A DNA stretch of 64,000 nt from Drosophila pseudoobscura. Its lineage: Eukaryota; Arthropoda; Insecta; Diptera; Drosophilidae. The translations under genes were made by a program, and so were the position numbers. Below the pieces are notes generated by a model. It had not been told where the DNA came from, did not search any database, and worked only from the letters and a program-made list of their open reading frames with translations. This document shows positions 34,401 to 43,500 of this stretch, piece after piece. Each line of letters opens with the position of its first letter. Within the stretch, counting starts at the first letter, position 1. The stretch lies in assembly GCF_009870125.1 (NCBI RefSeq), contig NC_046680.1, positions 11,036,001 to 11,100,000 of the forward strand, written 5' to 3'.

Positions 34401-36954
34401 GCATTTACAAACCTTTTATCAGACTCACGACCGTGGGATGCTTCTCGAGGCGCACTTCCTGTCCGTTCACCTGAAAGTGGAGACCAGAAACATGAGAATA
34501 CCCCGTCGAATACTGGGTAGAAACGCTCGAAGAGACGACAGACCTTCAGTATCATATCGCCAGCGACGAGACCAGCAACCTGGGCTGCCCCGTCAGGCTT
34601 AACGCTCTCCACAAACACTGGATTGTCGCCGGAAACCTGGAGGATAGACGCAACGAGGGAAGATGTTATCCTGGAGCACAATAAAGGCGACTGATGCCCA
34701 CACTCACCTTCATCCCATATCCGTTCTCGTCCTTACGCACTGTCAGGGTTAAATACTGAAAATTTTTTGGTAATGCTAAACTTGGCGTCGTTGGCGTCGT
34801 CGCTGGCGTTGTTCCCTCGCCCGCTATCGGTGTCTGGGGATGGTTGCCCCCTAGGGGTGTTGTCAGGTTGAGGCTACTGCGATCTGCAGGCCCAAGCAGA
34901 GGATTATCCCCGGCTACATTATTGTTATTGTTGTGGTGGGCTGTGGGGGTGGCTGGTGCTGTGCCACCAGCAGTGGCTTCACCATTCATTTGGCTCTGTT
35001 TGTTCGCCTGCTGGTAGCCGGCTGGCAATGGCGGGGTCTGTGGTGGCACGGAACTGCTCTGACTCTCCCTATCCCTATCCTTATCCTTATCCTTCTCCTT
35101 GTCCTTATCTTTATCCTTGTCTCTGTGGCTACTAAAACTGCTGGCCAGACTGCTCAGGCTGCTAGCCAACGATGGGGATCGGGGTATTTTCGATTTGTTC
35201 GCCAACTGCTTTTGCTTCTGTTTGTTTTTCGAATTCTTCACAGATTTCTGTTTGGGCGAAGGCAGCTCTGGCACTGAATCCACGGCAACAACAACTGCTG
35301 CTGCTGGCGTTGACGCAACCACAGATGGCACAACTGTTCCAGTGCCAGTTCCAGTTCCAGTTCCCGTTCCCGCGCTGCTGCTACCACCGTTCGTCGTGCT
35401 ACTCGTTGGGGCGATTGATGATGACTCCAAGGGCTGCTGCTGCTGCTGCTGCTGAATGCTTGACTCTTCTGGCAGCTCCTGAACTTCATCGTAATCATGT
35501 TCGTCGGTGCACAAATCTATTAACCTGCAAGGATAAGGAAGCAGAGGATGCCCGAAAGGGAGAGCAATTAATATGGTATCGCGGTGGGCGAAGGTCTTTT
35601 AGCTACCGGAACCACAAACAATTGACATTCTGTGATTAGCCAGATTAGTGGATAATCAAAAGAACCAACCGACGGACAGACATACTTGTAATGAAAGTCA
35701 TGGCCTGCGCCCGATTCGTTCGTTCGTTCGGTTCAGTCTCTCTTTTAATTGAGCTAAAATTAAATCAGCCCAAAAGAATAGATACAGTTTAATTGATGTT
35801 TATTTGATCGTTTTGCATGTGAATAGAATCGCCGTCGCATATATGCGGCTGGGCTGCCTTTGCTTTGGACTGCTATAAAATCTCATTTCCCGCCTGCCGA
35901 ATCCATCAAAAATTATGATATATATTCCCATAGCAGCCTAGCAGCCGAACAGCCGCCAACGAGCAGAGCAGAAGCCCCAAAAATAAAACCAATGTTTACC
36001 TTAACGCTGGCCCGAGAGTGACCCCCACTGCCAATCCAATAATACAACGTATTCCCCCTGCTCTGGCGCTCTTTGAGGAAGTCTGACTGCATCACATCAG
36101 AAAACGATGACTAGTGGACAGATGACAGACAGTAAAACCTGTTAAAGCCCACAATGTCAGGCAAACAAATTGAGTAACACACGCATTCCCCCTCTCTCTC
36201 TCTCTCCGACCAAGAGTCGATATAGTTAACGGATTTTGCATACAAACGTACTATACATATGTACATATATAACAGTATGTCTCTCAATGGGTGTTCGCTT
36301 TCACACTAACTTTTCAGCTGGCCAAAACTAAACTTATCTATTGGGGCTGAAACTTACCCCAGCCAACAAAATAAAGGTAGTAGAATGGGAAAACCGGCCG
36401 CTCCTTAGTTTCTGTTGTATGCGGCGGGCATTAAGTCATCGAATGTGGTTGAACCACGAACCACCAAACAAAACCAACCCCATTCGAGAGAACCTATGGC
36501 CAAAAAGCAATCAGCAAAGCAGCTCGGACTGCTGAAATCTGGATTCCCTTCCCTGGCTGCCTGCCTGCCTTCCTGCCCCATTAGTTTTTCACGACTAATC
36601 TAGCTAAGCAAATAAAATGGTTCGTCATTAATGGACGGCACTGTCCCCTAAAGCTTATAATATTCGAACGAGAGGCGAGTGTAGGCCAGAGCATATGTCA
36701 TACTTTGGATACGAGAGTGAATAGTACGTAGTGGAAGGAAAATACATCGTATATTACATTACGGAGATAAAGATTTATCGTCGTTTTTCACAATTCAAAC
36801 TACGCCGATGAGTAATATGTGGATTCCTCCGGCGCTTGAGTCTTCCTCAGAACACAGCATCTGGATCTGCTTCTGGATCTGGATCTGGGAGGACCATTCT
36901 GGACATTCATTTCAGGGCTTTAGCTCACCGTTTCTTGATTGATGGGTCATCCAT
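22434..36954 (-). CDS. RhoGEF2: RhoGEF2: PDZ-RGS-C1-DH-PH guanine nucleotide exchange factor for Rho1
   Basis: Exchange factor that loads Rho1 with GTP downstream of G-alpha-12/13 (Concertina) in epithelial folding. There are 22 coding exons: 36929-36954, 34708-35524, 34544-34636, 34413-34470, 32350-32489, 32106-32279, 30657-31796, 30026-30110, 29143-29962, 28891-29077, 28723-28834, 28507-28656, 28381-28431, 28006-28315, 27796-27933, 26115-26566, 25448-26039, 25204-25381, 24941-25134, 22884-24876, 22705-22815, 22434-22634. All phases close, giving 2,673 residues (the fly protein is about 2,560). Domains: PDZ about 262-340 (ENGYGMKVSGDNPVFVESV); coiled coil about 385-430; RGS-like about 945-1160; C1 zinc finger about 1183-1235 (HCNHCQTIIWGVSPQGYHC); DH about 1585-1775 (EIYQTERNHVRTLKLLDR); PH about 1800-1935. 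Long Gln-, His- and Ser-rich linkers lie between. The first coding exon has nine codons, MDDPSIKKR. The intron 25135-25203 uses a GC donor. Confidence 0.93.
25135..25203 (-). other. RhoGEF2: GC-AG intron in RhoGEF2
   Basis: The exon ends ...LLTKQ (CAG) and the intron opens GCAAGT, otherwise perfect consensus for a 5' splice site. The acceptor CCCTAAG precedes GATGACAAATAT (DDKY). The only nearby GT, four bases inside, would put the next exon into a stop at once. The intron interrupts the PH domain. Confidence 0.85.
26567..27795 (-). other. Large RhoGEF2 intron
   Basis: A 1.2 kb intron between the exons before and after the RGS/C1-DH linker. Frames of up to 197 codons (+) occur in it, but they show no domain, no good splice sites and no recognisable family, so I leave it as intron. 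It holds a CAGACAG-rich stretch near 27,620-27,650. Confidence 0.5.
31321..31396 (-). repeat. CAG-type runs coding polyglutamine in RhoGEF2
   Basis: Pure and interrupted GCT/GTT runs on the plus strand encode Gln-rich blocks of the protein on the minus strand, next to His/Gln-rich sequence. A smaller run codes seven Gln at about 35,434-35,454. Such tracts often vary in length within a species. Confidence 0.8.
32591..33031 (+). CDS. Nested MIC13/QIL1-like protein 1
   Basis: Intronless gene of 146 residues on the strand opposite RhoGEF2, inside the intron 32490-34412. The start may be 32591 (CACAATGG) or the second Met at 32633 (AAACATG), giving 132 residues. The shorter form begins with a hydrophobic segment (MFVVKILKVMGFAGTVLFL), as MIC13 proteins do. 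A hydrophilic middle follows, then a C-terminal block (PFSQSIADAWSDTVRTLKKI) that resembles the amphipathic MIC13 C-terminal helix region. MIC13 bridges the two halves of the MICOS complex at mitochondrial crista junctions. Assignment here is weaker than for the third gene of the cluster and partly rests on the neighbourhood. Four Cys residues lie in the soluble part. Testis-biased expression is plausible for such nested retro-like copies, but it is only a guess. Confidence 0.7.
   Translation: MERISRVIPRSKLNMFVVKILKVMGFAGTVLFLNGLGERDVAPALADCQREERDSAPEEVAKDASKNILFDEDDKRDLQRKTDDFKRKYCTKGGICEPPPPKPFSQSIADAWSDTVRTLKKIPAFWSGVARDSGNSICRLFKGDDK
33106..33534 (+). CDS. Nested MIC13-like protein 2 (divergent)
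   Basis: Intronless gene of 142 residues, starting 74 nt after the stop of the first nested gene. The ATG at 33106 (TTATCATGGC) is the first in this frame; upstream only a GTG is available. The N-terminus is mildly hydrophobic (IITGVRGLFTAAKGLFHVV) and followed by MDQGSFDAEAL, which recalls the DQ-x-GPSD turn of MIC13. The central block (CNLAIQRGMYFALRMPDW) resembles the MIC13 segment with conserved Asn, hydrophobic residues and Pro. The C-terminal 50 residues are a basic, Pro-rich extension. I call it MIC13-like from these features and from its two neighbours. By itself it could be an unrelated small protein. Confidence 0.6.
   Translation: MASQIITGVRGLFTAAKGLFHVVHAMDQGSFDAEALAPSPEAEGKFVAHYKCNLAIQRGMYFALRMPDWASEFKKQTHDILATTLKHHVDLPKEKPNNASGSQKKLRGCFYEEQLHSPPEESKPIRSPKIKDDITCGKRVPV
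33608..34384 (+). CDS. Nested MIC13/QIL1 family protein 3 with Cys-rich tail
   Basis: Intronless gene of 258 residues, starting 73 nt after the second nested gene. Residues 1-110 match MIC13/QIL1: a short N-terminal membrane segment (MIIDLIVRAGVVYAVVVAT), the hallmark GVWGPSD turn, then a WRFSGVHYYNQVV block like that of QIL1. Typical MIC13 is about 120 residues. Here a further ~130 residues follow, very basic and Cys-rich (CKCGQPTDPG, PQCDCPKCRKR, KKKCAICSAPHPF), with about 14 Cys. That tail is not part of canonical MIC13, and its role is unknown; metal binding is conceivable. The stop lies 28 bp from RhoGEF2 exon 34413-34470, and the nearest AATAAA (34680-34685) would make the 3' untranslated region antisense to two host exons. 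Confidence 0.8.
   Translation: MIIDLIVRAGVVYAVVVATKHFGVWGPSDETEELYNRTAEKIEPYAEQARRKLKICAPRPPPDGSWRFSGVHYYNQVVIAFFDVISAVPSFLQHWLEQVPGMLSFLVARIRKFYSDFMSKRSKNEVTTKKHIDERPLVQPIKPGAESKCKCGQPTDPGLVPNDGTQSSFCNDKECPKRKVPCKERFKDDFIYKPRMPKKPQCDCPKCRKRQEEGWADKKPKCPAVPSAESPPNPNQHCDPKPKKKCAICSAPHPFDTD
34680..34685 (+). terminator. Candidate poly(A) signal for the nested gene cluster
   Basis: First AATAAA on the plus strand after the stop of the third nested gene (34384). If used, the transcript would run antisense across RhoGEF2 exons 34413-34470 and 34544-34636. Between the first and second nested genes there is no AATAAA; between the second and third there is only ATTAAA (33574-33579). Confidence 0.35.
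35070..35128 (-). repeat. Hexamer repeat coding a Lys-Asp run in RhoGEF2
   Basis: Degenerate TATCCT units on the plus strand encode an alternating Lys/Asp and Arg/Asp stretch (DKDKDKEKDKDKDRDR) on the minus strand. Nearby, at about 35,340-35,372, another repeat encodes alternating Gly-Thr. Both lie in the linker before the PDZ domain. Confidence 0.75.
36929..36954 (-). CDS. RhoGEF2: First coding micro-exon of RhoGEF2
   Basis: ATG GAT GAC CCA TCA ATC AAG AAA CG, then GTGAGC. Its phase-2 end joins the G of the exon starting at 35524 to complete CGG, giving MDDPSIKKRLIDLCTDEHD. I recall MDDPSIKK as the start of the D. melanogaster protein. The exon from 35524 has no usable internal ATG near its start, so an upstream start exon is required. 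Confidence 0.8.
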
Positions 36955-38870
36955 AGGGTTGTTTTCTGCGCTGGCTGCTGGTGGGTTGAGAATTCAGCTT
37001 GCAATCAGCGACGGTCGATGGTCTGGCATCCAATGATGGTGGTGGTGATCCTCCTCCTCCTCCTACCCAGAATCGGGGGTGGAACTGCGTTTTGTAAATG
37101 TTTTGCAAAAAACTTGCACTGCACTGTTCGGAATTATTCCAGAGCACTCACTGCACGAAGATGACTTAATTGGGATTGATCTAGTTCTGGATTCTGACTT
37201 CTGGCGGCTGTTTGTCTGTTTTTTGCAGCTGTTTGTCGAGTTTTCCTTTATTATTATTGATTTTATGGCATATTTTTGTAATTTTGTAATAAGATTTCGC
37301 TATTTTTATTTTCACTCGCACCTAAACATACACAATCACATAGACACACATTAGGAGGGGGTGGAGAAGAGGGAGGGACGACCACGAACATGCAACGATC
37401 TCCTTGCAGTTCCATTGTTTTCATTTCAATACAGTCATCTCTTTCGCTCCTCCTTGTCTGCCCCCGCCGCGCCCTCTCTCACTCTCACACTTCCGTTAAC
37501 GTCTGCGCTCTGGCGCTCTGTTATTTTGTTGTTGTTGTACTCTTTTTTTTCTTCTTTTTTTTTTGCTGACTAGTTTTCACGAAACACTCGAACGAATGAC
37601 GACGACCGACGCCGATGGGGGGATGGGGATGGCGGGGTAAAACAAGTTTTGGCCGAAAAAATAAGTACTAATAAAATACTAATGGGTCAGAATGGACAGG
37701 CACAAAACGCATATACATGTACATATGTATATGCAAGCATATATCCCTTATGAAATATCCTCAGAGGGCATAGGGCAGGATAAAGTACAGATCTATTTAC
37801 AAGTACAATATCTACATATTTGATGTTCTCATCATCGCAAACAGCTGATTGTTCAATTAACTGCTTATGGAGGGGGAAATTATCGCAGCGGGGCACACTC
37901 TTATCGCACTGATCTCAATGTGTATATACAAAATTAAATCAAACCCTGCAGTTTCACTCCTTTCATAATTAAACGCAAATATTTAATTGAATAAATGTGT
38001 ATACATACAAACACACACTAGACGTGTTTGTGGGGGTGCGAGTGCGATCATCGCCGCAAACGCATTTTGTGTGAAATTTTCGTCTGTGTGTGCGCGTGTG
38101 AGTATACATTTAGGTGCGCGGGTGTGTGTGCGCCTGTGCCTCTGTGTTTAAGTAGTGAACTCTTGAACTGCAGTACGTACATAGTTTTAATTCGATTTTA
38201 GCGAAAGGCGGCTTTACGGCCCTGGCGACGGGTAAATTAATGGAAATTTGATAAACAGCGACGAGTTTTCTTTCAATTCGCGTCTGTTGTTATATCTAAC
38301 AAGTGGCGGTGGCAGCCATATTGTTTTGCTGAGCTGCTGTTGGGTCATCATACACAAACACACCAACAGCAACTCACTTGTGGCTGTGTGTGCGCCAGCG
38401 CGTATGTACGTGCCCCTATATGTATCCTTATGTATGTGTTCAATAGGTTAGAGATCGTTTTTAGATGAACTTAGGCCGTAATAATTTTCCAGCATTGCAC
38501 ACACGCGAACCGACTTTTGCAACTTGATAAATCACCTTCACTTTAAGTACACAGCTACGTGTGTAAACTCATCGTACGTATGTGCATATAATATGTATGT
38601 ACATCTACAAATCTTATTTATTGCCCCAGCTAAAGTGAGCTCACAAACCGAAAACGACAACGAACGGAGCGCGTAGCAAGCTGCGCATCATATCATACAT
38701 ATCATACTTTCTTACTTTCGCTGGGCAGCGCTGCCTACTAACAATGGCGCATTGATTCCATATATGTACGCACGCAAAATAACAGCGCACTTATTTTGAT
38801 ATTAATTATTATTCTTACAACAAACAACAAAGCAGAGAAAATTGTTTTTCACTTATCGCGCTCGCACGCA
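36955..38870 (-). other. RhoGEF2 5' region
   Basis: Upstream of the first coding micro-exon; probably 5' untranslated exon(s), intron and regulatory sequence. No coding exon is seen. It has CT-rich tracts (about 37,440-37,500), T-rich runs (37,544-37,562) and several ACATATGTACATA words. A strong minus-oriented core-promoter cluster lies at its far end (38,871-38,940). Confidence 0.4.
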
Positions 38871-38940
38871 CGACCAGTGTGACCTATCGATAAAATATAC
38901 GGTCCGACCCGCTGAAATATACCGAAATATACCGATGAAA
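38871..38940 (-). promoter_or_regulatory. Core-promoter cluster: Motif 1, DRE and Motif 6, likely RhoGEF2
   Basis: Near-consensus Motif 1 (38875-38885, reading AGGTCACACTG on the minus strand; M1BP site) abuts a perfect DRE TATCGATA (38885-38892). Three copies of AAATATACSG (Motif 6, GGTATATTT on the minus strand) follow between 38893 and 38934. Motif 1 is directional and points to minus-strand transcription, so RhoGEF2 is the natural client. The right part overlaps copy A of a dispersed repeat. Confidence 0.6.
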
Positions 38941-38992
38941 AGCACAAACTTAGCCCACTTAAGCCCCCTCTATTTAAACAGTTCAACGACTT
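38901..38992 (+). repeat. Dispersed promoter-like module, copy A
   Basis: About 92 bp: GGTCCGACC, then GAAATATACCG twice, then ATGAAAAGCACAAACTTAGC, then AAGCCCCCTCTATTTAAACAG. Two diverged copies occur in this window at 39887-39980 (same strand) and 46715-46828 (inverted). The repeat could be a short mobile or duplicated element, or promoter DNA that has been copied. I cannot name a family. Confidence 0.65.
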
Positions 38993-40575
38993 GACGGAAA
39001 ATATGACTGATTTAACATATTTTTTGTAGATCAATGTAATTTTTCCTTTGAAAAAAAACCAACGATATCGTGCATCTAAACTGCGCTAAAATCCCTCTTG
39101 GTCTAAGGTTAATCATTGTCCGTCAAGAATTGGAAACCATATTTGTCGATTTTATATTACTAGGAATTCCATACCTTAACACATAATTTTATCTATTTTC
39201 TACAAGATAAGCTAATATGAATTACTCAGTTTTTATTGAGTTTTGTATATATAACAAGAGAGCTTTAACCGATTTGAAGAGAGCAAAAAGAGCCAATAAC
39301 CGTTTCGAAGAAATCAGTTTGGCCATCGATACTATCGACGGCAAACGAGTGTTGCGCGGCAAAAAAAAAGGTTTTAAAATGAATGAGTGACAGTAATGAG
39401 GATATGAATGGTACATGTGTGTTTAAGTTATTTCAAAAGTAAATCTGAAAACTTTTGTGAAAGTGATAGACGAAGCCTGGCTGAATAATTCATAAACTTC
39501 ATTTTTTATCCGCCGGGAAGTCCTTTGGCCATCACAGCGCCAGGAGGCTGATATACAGTCCTTGTTCATGTCATTTGTCACTATTCCTCGCCACTGGGGC
39601 CGCTATCAATGCTATGGGCTATGACAATGTCGAAGGGCTGTCCAGAGCTAAGACTTTTGCCTTCCGTCTGGAAGAAGTTAAAGTCGGATTAGGGGAATCC
39701 TCTACCGCACTCAGCCTCTGTTAATCCGCTAATAATCTGTTGATTAACAGTTAATTCAATGCGTGTTCGGGACATAGGCCTTCAAGGTATATTGTCCTCA
39801 AACTCGAGGCGACGTTCGAACTTTTTAATGTATGCCCATTCAAAATAACGACTACTTTTTTTTGTCTCAAGAGAGCAGGAATGTGACTGTCTGACCCTCA
39901 GAAATACCTCAAATATTCCGATGAAAAACGAATTGAGCCCATTTAATCCCCCTTTATTTAAACAGGATAACAACTTAAATTAGACTCTTGGCGCGCTGTT
40001 ACTTGTGAAATTTTAGGTTTTAATAAAAATGATAATCTTCAGGTGCTTCATAGAAACTGCTTGCTAATTGGGTGGTTATGTCAGTTGTGTCTTATATATA
40101 CTTGTAATTATTAAATGAGGTTCTTCATGGTTGGCGCTAGCGCTGGGCACTACACTATATATTCCTGCTGCGCTGCGTCAAATCATTTCGTAATAAGTCT
40201 AATATTCAGATTTTCCTTGATCCAGATTTGGCAAAAATCGACAAAACTCCCGATCTGGCGCAAAAGCCAAATTAAATACCAGGCGATTCTTGTGTATCGA
40301 AAAATTTGTATTTTGTGTGACGCAGGCATTGGGGCGCGGGTGGTTTGCCGAACAATAGGGGCATTGTCCACCTGAGATATGGCGAGCAAGCTGGAATCCC
40401 TTTTACGGTCCCCTAGCAATACACTTGTATTTACATATAAGCACTATGACGCATAGTGCTGGTTGAGGCAGTAAAATATCATTGCGACTAAGTAAGAGAG
40501 AATTAATCCTATAAATGTATACTGGAAATGTCCATTGCCCTCACCCGTGCGCCCGGAAGTGGCGCACGACTGGCG
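38993..40575. other. Spacer between RhoGEF2 promoter and Dark 3' end
   Basis: No supported gene. It holds repeat copy B (39887-39980), DRE-like half sites (ATCGATACTATCGACGG near 39,326) and a GC-richer block at 39,500-39,730. That block has an 80-codon stop-free frame without a start codon. The Dark 3' untranslated region presumably occupies the right end. Confidence 0.45.
39887..39980 (+). repeat. Dispersed promoter-like module, copy B
   Basis: Aligns by eye with copy A along its length: GTCTGACCCTCAGAAATACC, CAAATATTCCGATGAAAAAC, then GAGCCCATTTAATCCCCC and TTTATTTAAACAGG. The Motif 6 core is degraded here, so it is probably inactive. It lies about 1 kb from copy A, beyond the RhoGEF2 promoter. 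Confidence 0.65.
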
Positions 40576-43500
40576 TCATGAGCTGCATTCGTCGACAACC
40601 AGCGGCGTCTCTGCCTGGCTCGTTGCGCTAGACTCCGGCTGCAAATCCCCAACGACATCGGCTCCCTCGTCATCAACGCCCCCAATTGTCAATGTGGGGT
40701 CAATTATTCGAATGTCCGACAGATTCGCATACTGCATGTCACTGATCATCTCGCTTGCGAGCCGTTCAGCCATTTGCAGATGCATCGACGACCCACTCGG
40801 CGGCATGTGGGGATTTGTTTCCAGAAGTTGCAAATGATAGTAGACGCCCTCGTCGTCTATCGAATAGAACTGCGAGAACTTGGCGTCGGTGAAGAACTGG
40901 CTGGCCTTGTTGCCCACAAACTTGATGCAAGCCAGCAGCTCCGGCCGTATGACATTGCCCCGTTTGTTCCGCCACAGATCTACTTCCGGCTGGGTGTCGC
41001 GAATGGGTTGATGGAGATGGCTAACAAATGGCGGTGGCTCTGACATGTCCGAAACAATGGGAGCCGCATCGACAGCATCCTCCTGCGTGACACTGTGCGT
41101 CTTGTGCCGGCGGCTGCGTCTTATGGCCAGCTGCGACTCGATCTGGTTGTTCCGCATGTGGGTCACGTTCCAGAAGCACAGCTGCTCCCCGCAGCTAATG
41201 AGCAACAGTTTGCACGGCGAGAACCGTAGCTGTGTGATGCACTGCTCGTGCACTTCCTTTATGCTGTAAACCAACTGAATGGCAGATCCTGCCAGGGAGT
41301 AGAGCTCGATAATGCCATTCTGGAAGCCCAGTGCAAACAGGGAAGCGTCATCTGAGGCAATCAGGTAACTAATTTTCTGCTCCTCTGTGATCCGTTTCCT
41401 GCAGATGACATCGTTCCTTAGCCCCGTGTCGTTGAAGCTGAATCGGGAGACCTTTGGGTAGGGGGGGCACAAAGTTTGTAGTCTTTAGAGTTATAAGCGT
41501 GTGCCCCACTCACCTCAATGGTGTTGTTCCCGAAGGCCAGAAAGAGCAGACCGTTCTTCAGGTCGAAGCCCATAAGTGGTTCGTCACAGTTTTCCAGTTT
41601 GATGAGTACCAGAGGGTTGGATATATCCAGTTGCTGGAATATAAATTTCAAATAGACAGGTAATAAGTCAGTCTCTAAAAGAATAGGCATTCACTCACAA
41701 AGACTCCGTGCTCGGAGAACAAGAGCAGAAACTTTCCACCCAGAAGGCAGGAATATTTGGTGTCCAGCTCCAACTTGAGCGGCCAATCCACTGGCGCTGC
41801 TCCAGCCACTGGCAGCGATGGCAGCTCTGGTTGTAGCTGGAATATCACAGTTTTGCGTGGACCGTGCGTAGATGCCACCAACAGCTGAGAGTTGACCTGC
41901 TTGAGGTAGTCGATGGGCTCCGTAATATACTGTTGCGGCAGCACCGCATCGCGGTTTACATCGATGATCACCCCGTCCATGTAGCCGACAAATATGTGAT
42001 CGTCGTCGTTGGCGGATATTGCGGTTATGCGCGTCTTGCTGGCCGCATGCGTGGGGGTTATCGTTGACCAGGACGAAATACTGGACCTGCGGCGAGCACT
42101 TGGGTCGGCGGTGGTCTCAATTTGATGGATACGCTCCTTGGAGTCGATGGCCAGCAGTTGAGACCGCTTTCTGGTCATGTCCAGGAGCGGGCGCAGATAG
42201 ACATTGGGCTCGAGGCAAGCCCGTGTCATGCCCTTTGTCTCATCCACATTGTGGACCCACGTAATACCCGAATCCACCTTTCGCAGTGTGTGTACGTGCA
42301 GGAGGCGCTTTCCTTTGGCACCACAAAGCACTATGTACTTGTAAATAGGATCGCACAGCTCGTAGATGTCCACGCATTCGATGTGCTCGCTCACATTGCT
42401 GCGCAGCACGGGACTGGACAGCTGGATGTCATACACAATGAGGCCAACCGATGTTCCCAGGATCAGATAGCGACCATCTCGCGATCCCTTAGCGCAGGTA
42501 ATGAAGCTCATGTCCGGCAGCTGCACAGGCTCCGACTTGAGCCGGACTTGAGGCTGTTGACAGTCGCCAGGTTCGAACGTCAGCCGCCACACGCTGTACC
42601 TGTGGATGAGCAGCAGGGTCGAATGCTGGCTACGTTCATTGTAGACTTCAATCGCAAGCGGTGGGTCATTATGGACATCGTAGCCACTGAGCTCTGGCTT
42701 GTCGCACGAACCGTTGTGCAGATCCCAAACGGTGAGGGTGCAGTCAGCGGTGCATATGACATAGTAGCGGTTTAGCACCTGAACGAAACACCGCACACGA
42801 AGCGGATGCGTCTCGAGGGTGGGCGTGTTGGAGGACTTAAACACTTGGTCCCTGTCATCCCACTCACAGATGCAAACGTCGCCGTTGCTGAAGGCCACAT
42901 GCAGCTGAATCTTTGAGTCTCCAACGGTTGCTTCCTCGTTCAAGTAGAACGCTGCAATGTTCTGTTCCGCTCTCTGGTAGCTATTCATTGAGCGCTTGGC
43001 GACGCCATTGACCAGCTGCTTGTACGTACGAGTCGCCGCATATTTCCGCAAATGGGAAAGGTGTGGCGGTCGCACACGCTGGCGACTTCCGCTGCTGTGA
43101 CGCCGCCCAAAGCATTCGGCCCACAGCGACCAGAGCTTCACACTGCCATTGCTGTGAAGCGTGAGCAAGTGCTTCTGGTTATTAAACACGGCCATTTTCA
43201 GGATGTCGCTGCTGTCGTTGTCATCCTTCAGCAGATACGTGTCCTCCGCCTCCAGAGAAACGTCAGTCAGCAGCATTTGTTTGCTGTCCAGGGCCATCAA
43301 GCAGAAGTCATTGTTCAGGTACAGGACGTGTCGAACCGTATTCTCCCCGAGGTTGATAATTTGCCGATGCTGGTGAAAGCGACCACTGCCAAACGGATTC
43401 AATTTAGATTTCAGTTGCAAAAAGAGATCATTTACGTACTGCTCTGTGAACCAAACTTGATCACCGAACCGCTGCACTTGTCGGTGGGCCTCCTCGTAAA

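Noticed and set aside
35672-35693. Minus-strand ATG exon (MTFIT) before a GTATGT donor as an alternative RhoGEF2 start
   Set aside because: It needs a weaker acceptor eight bases inside the strong one at 35525 and does not give the expected MDDPSIKKR start.
35913-36095. Minus-strand ATG frame with a good GTAAAC donor (MMQSDFLKERQSRG...)
   Set aside because: Joining it to the RhoGEF2 exon at 35524 puts that exon out of frame. The 36929-36954 exon fits exactly.
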